This document shows positions 34,926 through 44,104 of a DNA stretch of 64,000 nt, in pieces; within the stretch, counting starts at the first letter, position 1, and every line of letters starts with the position of its first letter. The notes below the pieces were generated by a model, which did no database searches, was not told where the DNA came from, and was given only the letters and a program-made list of their open reading frames with translations. Both the position numbers and the translations under genes were made by a program. The DNA is taken from contig NZ_JABTCF010000012.1 of assembly GCF_014596745.1 (NCBI RefSeq), forward strand, positions 1-64,000. The letters run 5' to 3'. The DNA is from Maribacter aquimaris. GTDB taxonomy: Bacteria; Bacteroidota; Bacteroidia; Flavobacteriales; Flavobacteriaceae.

Positions 34926-35321
34926 CTATTTGGCGAATATACCTGGTTTATGGATAATGGGGATATCAACTAGATTCCCTTCGGTAATGGTGTCCTTTTC
35001 AAAAAGGAATTTCCGTTCGTATAATTTGCCATCGGCAAAAAAAGTAACGAAAAACTCGTTGTTCAATTCGAGGACATCATCTTGTATGAGCTCTATCTTG
35101 GCGTATGATTTTGTGGCCATGATGGCAATCGAATGTCTCATTGTTGAGGTTTTCCGGTGTTCATCGTATCCTTTCGAGACAACAAGAACCATATCAATGG
35201 GCGTGTCCCGGTCGTTCAGAATGTAAGCATTCCATTTTTTCTCCAGAAAATCATCGTTCCATTCCTGTATCAACGCAAGATATACGTCCTTAACAACGGG
35301 TATTTCTATATCCTTTTTCAA
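34926..35321 (-). CDS. Conserved hypothetical protein
   Basis: A 131-residue soluble protein beginning, with a TTG start, KKDIEIPVVKDVYLALIQEW, 10 nt after the pheS stop. The frame is open 19 codons further into pheS, but that form would overlap pheS. It includes IDMVLVVSKGYDEHRKTSTMRH and NNEFFVTFFADGKLYERKF. It resembles a family I recall from other Flavobacteriaceae but cannot name. It is co-directional with pheS and likely co-transcribed. Confidence 0.7.
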   Translation of the reverse strand: MKKDIEIPVVKDVYLALIQEWNDDFLEKKWNAYILNDRDTPIDMVLVVSKGYDEHRKTSTMRHSIAIMATKSYAKIELIQDDVLELNNEFFVTFFADGKLYERKFLFEKDTITEGNLVDIPIIHKPGIFAK

Positions 35322-35331
35322 AAGGGAAAAA

Positions 35332-36351
35332 TTAAAGGGTGCTTTTGAATTGATCCAAGAAGCGGACATCATTCTCACTCAATAATCGAATATCGGTGAT
35401 TTGATGGAGCAACATGGCAATTCGATCAATACCAACACCGAAGGCAAAACCGGAATAGATTTCAGGGTCGATGCCACAATTGATTAAAACATTAGGGTCA
35501 ACCATACCACAGCCACCTATTTCCAGCCAGCCAGTACCTTTTGTGATCTTATAATCCGATTCGGTTTTTAATCCCCAATAAACATCAACCTCCGCACTTG
35601 GTTCGGTAAAGGGGAAATATGAAGGGCGCAACCTTATTTTTGACTTTCCAAAAAGTTCGGTAGTAAAGATCTGTAAGGTCTGCTTTAGATCGGCAAAGGA
35701 AACATCCTTGTCAATATAAAGTCCTTCAACCTGATGGAAAAAGCAATGTGAACGGGCAGAAATGGCCTCGTTACGATATACCCTACCTGGTGATATTGTT
35801 CGGATAGGGGGTTTGTTGTTTTCCATATAGCGCACTTGAACCGATGAGGTGTGGGTACGTAGGAGAATATCGGGATTGGTCTGTATAAAGAAGGTATCCT
35901 GCATATCCCTCGCAGGATGATATTCGGGAAGGTTCAAGGCCGTGAAATTATGCCAGTCATCCTCAATTTCGGGACCTTCGGAAACGTTGAACCCAATTCT
36001 TGAAAAAATATCGATAATCTGGTTTTTCACTATGGAAATGGGGTGTCTCGATCCTAGGGCCATAGCTTCGCCAGGTCTGGTCAAATCACCGTATTTTCCA
36101 ACTTCCTCATTCTGGCTATCCATGGTTTCCTTGAGCAGGTTGACCTTTTCATTAGCCGCTAATTTTAGTGTATTAATGGCCTGACCAAATGCTTTTTTTT
36201 GATCATTGGGTACATTCCTGAATTCCGCGAAAAACTCATTCAGTAGCCCTTTTTTGCCTAAATACTTAATACGAAAGGTTTCAATAGCTTCCTTGGTGTC
36301 GGCATTGAAATTTTCTACTTCCGTAATATGTTCCTTTATTTTATCGATCAT
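35332..36351 (-). CDS. pheS: Phenylalanine--tRNA ligase alpha subunit
   Basis: Charges tRNA-Phe together with the beta subunit, which is not in this window. The 339-residue protein has an N-terminal coiled-coil domain and the class II catalytic core: GSRHPIS, VSEGPEIEDDWHNFTALNLPEYHPARDMQDTFF (motif 1 and 2 area), and the motif 3 segment GFAFGVGIDRIAML. A TTG three codons upstream is in frame; the ATG at 36351 is preferred. It has a terminator upstream, so its own promoter. Confidence 0.96.
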   Translation of the reverse strand: MIDKIKEHITEVENFNADTKEAIETFRIKYLGKKGLLNEFFAEFRNVPNDQKKAFGQAINTLKLAANEKVNLLKETMDSQNEEVGKYGDLTRPGEAMALGSRHPISIVKNQIIDIFSRIGFNVSEGPEIEDDWHNFTALNLPEYHPARDMQDTFFIQTNPDILLRTHTSSVQVRYMENNKPPIRTISPGRVYRNEAISARSHCFFHQVEGLYIDKDVSFADLKQTLQIFTTELFGKSKIRLRPSYFPFTEPSAEVDVYWGLKTESDYKITKGTGWLEIGGCGMVDPNVLINCGIDPEIYSGFAFGVGIDRIAMLLHQITDIRLLSENDVRFLDQFKSTL

Positions 36352-36410
36352 GATATTCAAGTGAGGGACAAATTTAAAATTTTCTACGAAGAGGAGAGGG
36401 AATTAATTCA

Positions 36411-36443
36411 ATAAAAAAACCGTGCCTTTATCGAAAGCACGGT
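36411..36443 (-). terminator. Terminator after the SulP transporter gene
   Basis: On the minus strand ACCGTGC (36437-36443) pairs with GCACGGT (36419-36425), followed by TTTTTTTAT. It separates the transporter from pheS. Confidence 0.85.
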
Positions 36444-36465
36444 CTTATTAGAGTATTGCGGTGAC

Positions 36466-38331
36466 TTAATGCGTATCTTTTACATGATTCTTGATCCAGT
36501 CGGTACAGCGATCGAAGTTCTCAAAAATATGTTCTTCCGGAATGAAATCAGGAATAATATCAATACGTTCCATCATATATCTCGGTTGTCTTTGTAAATC
36601 GGTAAAGAGCACCGTTACATTGTTTTTATTCAATTCTTGAAGCACATCCTCCATGGCGTATAGGCCGGATTGATCCATGTACTGCATGCGATCTAAACGA
36701 ATAATAGCGTAAGAGGCTGTCTTGGGGATTTGATCCGAGAGTATTTGAAAATCGCTGGTTGTACCAAAAAACAAAGGTCCCTTAATATGCTTTATAAATA
36801 CTTCTTCCTTAAGATCTTTTGGAAAGTTGGCTTCATCTGCCCACGCTTTTTCCTTGTCCAGGGACTTAACATCCGATCGTTCACCCGTAAGGTCCCCGAT
36901 TTTTTTCATGAACATCAAAGAGGCGATTATCAGGCCAATACCTACGGCATAAACCAGATTCCATACTGTTGATAATACCAAAACAACCAGCATTACCACA
37001 ACCTCGGAACTTAGTTTTATAGGCCCTATTTTAATATCCTTTGGAAGGTTGGGAATAGCCTTAAGTCCTTTGTAATCCATGACCGATATTCCTACGGTTA
37101 TAAGTATTCCCGCCAAAACCGCGGCTGGTATTTGGGAAGCTATGGGTCCCATGGCTAGCAAGATGACCAATAACAATACACCGGCTATCATTCCTGAGAG
37201 TTTGGTTTTACCCCCTGAATTGATATTTACAACGGTACGAATTGTTGCACCTGCTCCTGGCAGACCGCCAAAAATGGCTGCTATCGTATTTCCGATTCCC
37301 TGACCGATCAGTTCCTTGTTTGGTTTGTGTTTGGTCTTGGTCATGTTGTCTGCCACCACAGAGGTCAACAGGGAGTCAATTGCCCCCAATAGGGCCAAGG
37401 TCAATGCCGTGAAAATATAAGGTGATATGGCTCCAATCTTAAATTCCGTGAAGATTTGAAGATTGGGCATCGGAAATCCTTCCGGTATCTTTTCTATGGT
37501 TCTATAATCAAGTCCTAGACCATAAGCAATCCCGGATACCACGAGTAATGCTATCAAGGTGCTGGGGACAGCGGTGGTGATACGTTTAAATCCGAAAATA
37601 ATGATAATGGTAGCGAGGGCAAGCCCAAGTTCCAACCAATTGATCTGCTGTAAGGCATTGGGCAAAACCTTTAAGGAACCAATAACACCGGATGCATTTT
37701 TAGCCGCTAAGGTTTTGGCCTCCTCGAGGACCGTCTCTTGGGTCACTTCGTTGGAGCGGGCAATGGTTTCCTTAAAGTCTTCCAATACTAAAATACCCTC
37801 TCCAGCTTCCTCACGGAGTATATTTTCGAGGATCAATTCCTCGGCTTGGGGCTTAAAGGGTTCTACCCATGACTCATCCTCTTTGGGGTAGTAACCCAAA
37901 GCAGGCAAAATCTGTGTAATCAGGATAATGAGACCTATGGCGGTCATAAAACCCGAAACAACGGGATAGGGTATGTATCTGATATACTTTCCTATTCCAA
38001 TAAATCCCAACCCTATTTGCATTAATCCGGCAAGCAGAAAAACGGTTAAAATGGCCGGTAGTGCTTTTTCAACACTTCCGTCGAAGATGGCTACAATGCC
38101 GGCAATGACTACCATACTAACGGCGGTCATCGGGGCGGTAGGACCCGAAATCTGGGTGTTGGTGCCCCCAAATAGTGCCGCGAAAAAGCTTATAAAGATA
38201 GCTCCATAGAGTCCGGCACTGGGGCCTAATCCGGAACTTACCCCAAATGCCAGGGCCAAGGGTAAGGCAACTATCCCAGCGGTTATCCCCCCTAAGAGGT
38301 CACCTTTGAAATTCGAGAAGAAATTTTTCAT
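36466..38331 (-). CDS. SulP-family anion transporter with STAS domain
   Basis: A 621-residue inner membrane carrier with a SulP core (DLLGGITAGIVALPLALAFG at the start, then about 12 segments) and a C-terminal STAS domain (about 510-610, TASYAIIRLDRMQYMDQSGLYAMEDVL). An insert of about 80 charged residues at about 148-228 (EDESWVEPFKPQAEELILEN...) interrupts the membrane core and is unusual. The neighbouring carbonic anhydrase gene suggests bicarbonate as substrate, as in the BicA group, but sulfate cannot be excluded. Confidence 0.9.
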   Translation of the reverse strand: MKNFFSNFKGDLLGGITAGIVALPLALAFGVSSGLGPSAGLYGAIFISFFAALFGGTNTQISGPTAPMTAVSMVVIAGIVAIFDGSVEKALPAILTVFLLAGLMQIGLGFIGIGKYIRYIPYPVVSGFMTAIGLIILITQILPALGYYPKEDESWVEPFKPQAEELILENILREEAGEGILVLEDFKETIARSNEVTQETVLEEAKTLAAKNASGVIGSLKVLPNALQQINWLELGLALATIIIIFGFKRITTAVPSTLIALLVVSGIAYGLGLDYRTIEKIPEGFPMPNLQIFTEFKIGAISPYIFTALTLALLGAIDSLLTSVVADNMTKTKHKPNKELIGQGIGNTIAAIFGGLPGAGATIRTVVNINSGGKTKLSGMIAGVLLLVILLAMGPIASQIPAAVLAGILITVGISVMDYKGLKAIPNLPKDIKIGPIKLSSEVVVMLVVLVLSTVWNLVYAVGIGLIIASLMFMKKIGDLTGERSDVKSLDKEKAWADEANFPKDLKEEVFIKHIKGPLFFGTTSDFQILSDQIPKTASYAIIRLDRMQYMDQSGLYAMEDVLQELNKNNVTVLFTDLQRQPRYMMERIDIIPDFIPEEHIFENFDRCTDWIKNHVKDTH

Positions 38332-38426
38332 AAAGTTAATTTTGCAATGTTATTTGGGTGGTCGGGAACTTTTCCAATGGGATAAGTCCCCCCATTTCCC
38401 TAAATAAGATTATTTTCTTGGTTTAA

Positions 38427-38446
38427 GGGCTGCCAAAGGGTAGCCC
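38427..38446. other. Hairpin between the carbonic anhydrase and SulP genes
   Basis: GGGCT and AGCCC with inner CC/GG pairing form a short stem in the 142-nt spacer. No T-run follows in the direction of transcription. Function unclear. Confidence 0.3.
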
Positions 38447-38473
38447 ATTATAATAAATGATGTTAGGGTCAGG

Positions 38474-39100
38474 TTAATCCAAATGATAGATTTCCATGAT
38501 ATTATGAAGGATTCCTTCAAAGTCAATCTTTAAATCTATCAATTTTCCAGTATGTATATCAAAGACCCAACCATATACTTTTAGATTCCTATCTCGGTAT
38601 GCTTTCTGAACAGCGGCTGTTTTAATAAGGTTTACACACTGCTCCTGTACATTGAGTTCCACTAAGCGATCATATTTTTCGTTCTCATCCGTGATGTCTT
38701 TCAATTCATCTTTATGAATTCGATATACGTCGCGAATGTTACGAAGCCAAGGGTTTAAAATACCGAGATCGGCAGATTGCATGGCTGCTTTAACACCGCC
38801 ACAACCGTAATGGCCACATACAACGATGTGATTTACATTTAAGTGGTCAACGGCGTAATTGACAACGGACATGGCGTTAAGGTCAATACTGATGACCATA
38901 TTGGCAATATTACGATGAACAAATACTTCACCAGGACCCATGCCCATTAGGTCCTCTGCGGTAACCCTACTGTCGGAACAGCCTATATAAAGTAGTTCAG
39001 GGTTTTGACCTTTGCCCAATTCGTCAAAGAAATCAGGGCTAATCGCTAATTTTTCCTTGATCCATTTCTCATTATTATTAAATACGTTATCTATTTGCAT
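38474..39100 (-). CDS. Beta-carbonic anhydrase
   Basis: Hydrates carbon dioxide to bicarbonate in the cytoplasm. The 208-residue protein has the zinc ligands Cys41 (with Asp43/Arg45 in CSDSR), His97 and Cys100 (CGHYGCGG). The open frame has an upstream ATG at 39136, but the ATG at 39100 (MQIDNVFNNN) fits the family start. It is directly upstream of the SulP gene in the same direction, suggesting a bicarbonate handling pair. Confidence 0.95.
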   Translation of the reverse strand: MQIDNVFNNNEKWIKEKLAISPDFFDELGKGQNPELLYIGCSDSRVTAEDLMGMGPGEVFVHRNIANMVISIDLNAMSVVNYAVDHLNVNHIVVCGHYGCGGVKAAMQSADLGILNPWLRNIRDVYRIHKDELKDITDENEKYDRLVELNVQEQCVNLIKTAAVQKAYRDRNLKVYGWVFDIHTGKLIDLKIDFEGILHNIMEIYHLD

Positions 39101-39192
39101 GTTCAGTTTTTTTAAATTATAGTAAAAATTCTGCAAGTAGGATTGTCGCCAAAATACTCATGAAGTTAGGTTTTTTTGCCCAACTAAATGGA

Positions 39193-39211
39193 TGATTTAA
39201 CGATTAAATCA
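39193..39211. promoter_or_regulatory. Perfect palindrome upstream of carbonic anhydrase
   Basis: TGATTTAA and TTAAATCA with a 3-nt spacer (CGA), 93 nt before the carbonic anhydrase start and 66 nt after the next gene's stop. A regulator site is possible. It is AT-rich, so chance is not excluded. Confidence 0.4.
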
Positions 39212-39277
39212 GGGATGCAGGGGCCCGTAGTGATAAATTCCTAAGACAAGGGTTATGCCATCAGGAATAAAGGACAA

Positions 39278-39580
39278 CTAGCAAATTGGTTCTGGTGGAG
39301 GGAGCACGATTTCAGAATTACGATCGTAGTGGCCCAATAGATAGAAATCATGGAAACCAAGGTTCTGTAGATGGGCAAGAATATAGGCACCTGGCGAGTT
39401 GTTTTCCAAGATCAGTTTTTCGCCAAGGTTCTTCTTTCCTTGTTCTTGTTGCTCTTCTTCGGTTATGTTAATCGATATTACCGCGTTTCCATCATCATTC
39501 AATAGTGTGATGATAGGAGGGGCGAGTATGGCGAATATCCATACGGAAAGTAATACAATAAGGATGTTCAACCGAATCAT
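39278..39580 (-). CDS. Small predicted membrane-anchored protein
   Basis: A 100-residue protein with one N-terminal helix (ILIVLLSVWIFAILAPPIITLL) and a charged, then Pro-rich tail. It may be exported with a membrane anchor. I recognise no family. It follows the Bat operon on the same strand (58 nt after batE stop) and may be a separate unit. Confidence 0.6.
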   Translation of the reverse strand: MIRLNILIVLLSVWIFAILAPPIITLLNDDGNAVISINITEEEQQEQGKKNLGEKLILENNSPGAYILAHLQNLGFHDFYLLGHYDRNSEIVLPPPEPIC

Positions 39581-39637
39581 TTAAAAGCATTTTGCACAAA
39601 TATAATAGTATTGCTATTATAGTTAGTTAAGGAAATA

Positions 39638-40396
39638 CTAAAAATCTTTTAACAATTTTATGCTTTCCGAGGGTATCCACCCGGTTTTGCCATCAGCGAT
39701 TCTTATTTTATTCCATTCGTTTAACCGATCAAGAACATTCACTTTGGCACCTTCATGCAGTACGAATATGGGTTGACTTCCCTTGTTGGGTTCCGATTTT
39801 ATACGAACCTCACTAGCGTAGACGATTGCAGGTTGGTCGGCCATAAAATCATTGAATTGGATAAAGGCGAAGACCACTGTCATTAGTGATATGAGTAAGG
39901 AGACAATACTTAGAATGAATGCGATACGTTTGTGCATGGCATATTTAAAATAGTAAAAGGCCAGATACAACAATACAAAGAGAATCATGAATACAACCGC
40001 AACATAACTCCATTGGTCAAAGGAAAGAAAACCGGTAAGTGTTTTGTATATTCTGGCAAGACCTGTTTCTGGCATTACCTCAATGGCGTCCAAGGTCATG
40101 TTTTGTGCATAGCCAAGGTTGTTCTTGATTTCCCGATCGTTGGGGGAAAGTAAGAGCGCCTTTTCGTAATTGTAAATGCTTGGGGCAATCTGGTTCAATT
40201 TATAATAGGCATTGCCCAAATTGAAATAAAGCTCGGCCGAATGTTGGCCATTATCCAAAATACTATTGTAGTAATCAATGGCTTTTTGGTAGTCGCCACT
40301 ATTATAGGATTCCGTGGCCTTATCGAATATTGCTTCATTTTGGGCGGTCCCAATGAAGCTAATGAATACTACAATGATGTAAATTAACTTTTTCAT
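39638..40396 (-). CDS. batE: BatE: TPR and SH3-domain membrane protein
   Basis: A 252-residue protein with an N-terminal signal, TPR repeats (about 20-110, ATESYNSGDYQKAIDYYNSIL), two membrane helices (about 135-185) and a C-terminal bacterial SH3 domain (KVNVLDRLNEWNKIRIADGKTGWIPSESI). This order is that of BatE in Bacteroidota aerotolerance operons. It is the last gene of the operon. Confidence 0.85.
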   Translation of the reverse strand: MKKLIYIIVVFISFIGTAQNEAIFDKATESYNSGDYQKAIDYYNSILDNGQHSAELYFNLGNAYYKLNQIAPSIYNYEKALLLSPNDREIKNNLGYAQNMTLDAIEVMPETGLARIYKTLTGFLSFDQWSYVAVVFMILFVLLYLAFYYFKYAMHKRIAFILSIVSLLISLMTVVFAFIQFNDFMADQPAIVYASEVRIKSEPNKGSQPIFVLHEGAKVNVLDRLNEWNKIRIADGKTGWIPSESIKLLKDF

Positions 40397-40399
40397 TGT

Positions 40400-42187
40400 C
40401 TATAGTTGTTTGTCCAGATTAGCGATTACTTTACTGGCCCTGTCATAATCCTGTTGCATTTGCACTTCTGAAAATGGACTGTACCGCGCCATCTCACAAT
40501 TTTTCAATAACCCGATAAAGCCATCAATGGTTTCTATGTCAACATCCTTTTCGTTTAATAGGCTCGAAATTTTATCCTTACTGAATTCAGAGGTCTCAAT
40601 TTTTAATTTGGCCTTTAGGTAATTATGCAATGCTTTTTCCATGGCGATAAAGAAAGCATCCTTGTGGCCTAAGGTCTTTTTGGCCTCCGACAAATATTTT
40701 CGGGCCAATTTGTTGGCTTTTTTAATTTTATTGCCTTCGACATCACTCGCTATGGCATCGCGCTTTTTATGGAATACAATGGCCAATGGTATCAATAATA
40801 AGGGGAGTAAAAGCCAAAGGTAAAAGTTCATGGAACCAAAAAAGTAATCGGTTCCTTTTGCCGTAAGATTAGGATTGAGTTTAATGAAATTGAATTGGTT
40901 CCCAGTGGTTACGACGGAATGTTTGGTATTCGCTGGGTTCGCATTGACGTTCCCTTGGGAATTGGTAGGTCCTTCCAATACATTGATCAGGATTTCCTTG
41001 GAATCCACGGTGTGGTACGATGCCGTATTTGGATTGAAATAACTGAAGGAAATACTAGGTACCGGATACTTGCCCTTAAAGGAAGGCACTATGGTATAAC
41101 TATCGCTTATCTTACCCCGGGTTCCGGCTAGAGTGGTACGAATGTCCTCATTGTGTTCAGGATCATAAACCTCAAGGGAACTGGGTAATTCGGGGGTAGG
41201 CAATTGGAATAATTTCAAATTTCCTTGGCCACTGACCTCTACAACGGCCTGAAGCGATTCTGATGCATTTAAACTGGTCTTGCTTGTGGTGACCGAAAAA
41301 TCGAAATCACCCACCGCGCCACCAAAGTTCGCAGGTTTCCCTGCCGTAGGCAATGCCTTTACATTGATGGTTCGATTCCCAGCCGATACGGTTTTGTTCG
41401 TTTGGGTATATACCCTTCCACCGAAAAAATCACGTTTGTTGGTTGGTACATCCACCGTAACATCCAAAGAGAGGGGTTCAATGTCAAGTTTACCCGATTT
41501 TTGGGGATACAGTACAACCCGTTTTAAAACTACGTAACGATATGTTTTGCCTTTATACGTTCCGTTTTCCGCATTCAAACGTTGTACGGGGATGTCTTGG
41601 CTCCAAAAATTATTGTATTTGGGATTATCCAACGGACGATAATTCGATACCCGTATCGATGGACTCACATAGAGTTTATAGACCACGCTAATGGCTTCGT
41701 TCAAATACGGATTCATTTTGGATACCTCCGCAACGAGATGCAGATTGTCATCGGCATAATCATCGACATTCATATCGTCGTTTGGTTTTGCCACTGCGGC
41801 AGTGACCTCAACGGTTTTAGCCAAAGATTTATAGACCTTACCATCAATAACAATCGAAGCCTGTTTAATGGTGAACTTACCCCGTTCTGTAGGGGCTAAG
41901 GTATACGAATAGGTTTTTGAATAGGACCGGACACCGTTGATCCAAGAAGAACTTATGGCCTGTGATGGACCCATGAGTACCCGAAACCCTTTAAAATCCG
42001 GAGGGGAGAAATCATCGCCATCCTTGTTCATGGTGAACTCAACCCGTAACCTTTCATTGATACCGAGTTTTTCCTTACTCAGGTTCATTTCGAAGGTAAC
42101 GGCATTATCTTGTGCGTTCATAACAAATGCTATGAACAAGAGAGGAAACAATGATATGAAATGTTTAAAATCGCTGTACATTACCAA
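40400..42187 (-). CDS. batD: BatD family protein
   Basis: A 595-residue membrane protein with a signal peptide (ending FVMNAQ), a large periplasmic part of beta-sandwich repeats (about 30-430), and one membrane segment near 450 followed by a cytoplasmic helical tail (LARKYLSEAKKTLGHKDAFFIAMEKALHNYL). It overlaps batC by 7 nt. BatD works with the von Willebrand factor proteins BatA and BatB in stress tolerance; the mechanism is not settled. Confidence 0.92.
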   Translation of the reverse strand: MVMYSDFKHFISLFPLLFIAFVMNAQDNAVTFEMNLSKEKLGINERLRVEFTMNKDGDDFSPPDFKGFRVLMGPSQAISSSWINGVRSYSKTYSYTLAPTERGKFTIKQASIVIDGKVYKSLAKTVEVTAAVAKPNDDMNVDDYADDNLHLVAEVSKMNPYLNEAISVVYKLYVSPSIRVSNYRPLDNPKYNNFWSQDIPVQRLNAENGTYKGKTYRYVVLKRVVLYPQKSGKLDIEPLSLDVTVDVPTNKRDFFGGRVYTQTNKTVSAGNRTINVKALPTAGKPANFGGAVGDFDFSVTTSKTSLNASESLQAVVEVSGQGNLKLFQLPTPELPSSLEVYDPEHNEDIRTTLAGTRGKISDSYTIVPSFKGKYPVPSISFSYFNPNTASYHTVDSKEILINVLEGPTNSQGNVNANPANTKHSVVTTGNQFNFIKLNPNLTAKGTDYFFGSMNFYLWLLLPLLLIPLAIVFHKKRDAIASDVEGNKIKKANKLARKYLSEAKKTLGHKDAFFIAMEKALHNYLKAKLKIETSEFSKDKISSLLNEKDVDIETIDGFIGLLKNCEMARYSPFSEVQMQQDYDRASKVIANLDKQL

Positions 42188-43047
42188 TCTTTTTCATTTT
42201 TAACTTTAGCACCTTTGACCTTTTTGGCATCAATCTTTTCCTGCACTTTCTTTTCTTCGTTCTGCATGGCCTCTAACAGATTCTGGATCTGCTGTTTGGA
42301 AAGTTGATTAGGTCTTGGTTGTTGTTGCTGTTCTTGGGGCTTATCTCCTTGTTCGGGCTTTTTCTGTTCTTCTTTTTTCTCGTCGCCTTCACCTTCCTTA
42401 TTATCCTCCTTCTTTTCGTCTTCTTTATCCCCTTTGTCTTCTTGATCCTTCTTATCGCTATCGTCTTTGTCCTTCTGGTCTTCCTTATTATCCCCGTCGT
42501 TCTTTTGATCCTGGTCTTTATCGTCTTTTTGGTCCTTATTATCTTTATTGTCCTTGTTTTCGTCGTTCTTTTGCTGCTCGTCCTGCTGTTTTTTCAATAA
42601 TTCTTTAGCAAGGGCTAGATTATAACGGGTTTCTTCATCCTTAGGGTTATTGCGTAAGGCCTCTTTATACGCCTCAACGGCTTTCTCATATTCCTTCTGC
42701 TTCATAAAGACATTCCCCATGTTATGGTAGGCCTTGTGCTTCTCTTCCTTGGCCGTTGCCTTCTCGCCCGCTTGCTTAAAACGCCCAAAGGCTTCTGTAT
42801 AGCTTTCTTTGTTATAATAGGCATTGCCTAAATTATAGGGGGCGACGGTATTCTCGTCACTTTTTGAAATTGCTTTACGGTAATCCACTTCAGCAGCGAC
42901 AAAGTCATCCTCTGCAAGGTCCTTATTCGCTTCCCAAGTGAGGTTGGTAGACTCGATTCGTGCCTTCTCCTTTAGTTTTTCCTCTTGTTCTTCCTGTGCA
43001 AAAGATATAAAGGCCACAAAAAACAATATGAATGCGATTTTTTTCAT
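42181..43047 (-). CDS. batC: BatC: TPR protein with long charged tail
   Basis: A 288-residue protein: a signal peptide (ending SFAQ), TPR repeats (about 30-150, AYHNMGNVFMKQKEYEKAVEAYKEAL), then about 100 residues of Asp, Lys, Glu, Asn and Gln (for example DNKDNKDQKDDK), and a helix (QQIQNLLEAMQNEEKKVQEKI). The acidic-basic tail is typical of BatC and gives a repetitive codon run at about 42330-42600. It lies between batB and batD in the usual order. Confidence 0.9.
   Translation of the reverse strand: MKKIAFILFFVAFISFAQEEQEEKLKEKARIESTNLTWEANKDLAEDDFVAAEVDYRKAISKSDENTVAPYNLGNAYYNKESYTEAFGRFKQAGEKATAKEEKHKAYHNMGNVFMKQKEYEKAVEAYKEALRNNPKDEETRYNLALAKELLKKQQDEQQKNDENKDNKDNKDQKDDKDQDQKNDGDNKEDQKDKDDSDKKDQEDKGDKEDEKKEDNKEGEGDEKKEEQKKPEQGDKPQEQQQQPRPNQLSKQQIQNLLEAMQNEEKKVQEKIDAKKVKGAKVKNEKDW
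42330..42600. repeat. Low-complexity codon repeat inside batC
   Basis: The DNA encoding the Asp/Lys-rich tail is built of GAC, AAG, GAT and AAT codons in degenerate repeats, giving long frames on the other strand that are artefacts. Such tracts can slip in replication, so length may vary between strains. Confidence 0.6.
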
Positions 43048-43048
43048 C

Positions 43049-44101
43049 TTATGCTGCTTCTTTATGGTTTTCGTTGAAAAGATTCAATTTTTGAAGCCAT
43101 TTGGTTTTTCTGTCCAATACAAAAATGTCTAAAAATAGGAATAAGATTGCCCCTCCTAAAAACCATTGGAATTGATCTTTGTATTCTGAAAATTGTTTGG
43201 CTTCAAACTCGGTCTTATCCATTTCCAAAAGAATATCCTTAATACGCTCAACGGCCTTTGCTGTATTGGTTCCATCAATATACTCACCATCACCATCATT
43301 CGCTATTTCCTGTAAAACGGTTTCATTGAGTTTGGTGATCACGACTTCACCTCGGGAATCTTTTTTAAGGCTTTCGACAATCCCATTTTTTTTGATGGGA
43401 ATAGGCGCACCTTTGCTTTTGCCAACACCGATGGTGTAAATACGAATACCTGCTTCAACGGCCTCGTCAACCGCTTTTGAGGTGGTGCCTTCGGAATGGT
43501 CTTCCCCATCGGATATAATGAACAGTACCCGATTGGTTTGCTCTTCATCATCGTAATAGGTTGTGGCCAAATCCAGGGCCTCATTTATGGCTGTACCTTG
43601 TGAAGTGAGCATGTCGGTGTTCATATTCTGCAAGAACATTTTTGCAGCACCGTAATCCGTCGTAATGGGTAATTGGGGGTAGGCTTGTCCTGCATAAGCG
43701 ATTATGCCAATTCGGTCACTGGCCAATTGGTTGATGATTTCCGAAACCAAGCGTTTCGCTTTTTCCAAACGGTTAGGGGCAATGTCTTCGGCCAACATAC
43801 TTTTAGAAACATCCACGGCAAATACAATGTCGACGCCCTCGCGTTTTACGGTTTCCAATTTCGTTCCGATTTTCGGATTCACCAAAGCCAAGGTTAAAAA
43901 AGTAATTCCCAAAAGGAAAAACAACAGTTTCAAAACGGATTTAAAATTGGATTTTTCCGGGGTCAATCTTTTAAGCAGGGTGGATTCGGCAAATTTTTTC
44001 TGGGTCCGTTTTTTCCATATTTGAAGAAAAATGAACAGAACCACGATAACCGGGATTATCGCAAGAAGGTAGAAATATATTTTTTCGTCGAATTGAATCA
44101 T
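43049..44101 (-). CDS. batB: BatB: von Willebrand factor A membrane protein
   Basis: A 350-residue membrane protein with two N-terminal helices, a VWA domain with the metal-ion adhesion motif DVSKSMLAED (near 95), and a C-terminal helix (GGAILFLFLDIFVLD). It pairs with BatA next to it. It precedes batC, with a 1-nt gap. Confidence 0.92.
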   Translation of the reverse strand: MIQFDEKIYFYLLAIIPVIVVLFIFLQIWKKRTQKKFAESTLLKRLTPEKSNFKSVLKLLFFLLGITFLTLALVNPKIGTKLETVKREGVDIVFAVDVSKSMLAEDIAPNRLEKAKRLVSEIINQLASDRIGIIAYAGQAYPQLPITTDYGAAKMFLQNMNTDMLTSQGTAINEALDLATTYYDDEEQTNRVLFIISDGEDHSEGTTSKAVDEAVEAGIRIYTIGVGKSKGAPIPIKKNGIVESLKKDSRGEVVITKLNETVLQEIANDGDGEYIDGTNTAKAVERIKDILLEMDKTEFEAKQFSEYKDQFQWFLGGAILFLFLDIFVLDRKTKWLQKLNLFNENHKEAA

Positions 44102-44104
44102 AAT

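Noticed and set aside
35322-35378. Longer start of the small protein downstream of pheS, overlapping pheS by 47 nt
   Set aside because: A TTG start 10 nt after the pheS stop gives a protein of the expected kind without the overlap; the upstream ATGs lie in pheS codons.
42304-42608. Long plus-strand frames rich in Leu, Val and Phe opposite batC
   Set aside because: They are the mirror of the Asp/Lys-rich codon tract in batC, which has a clear protein family and correct place in its operon.
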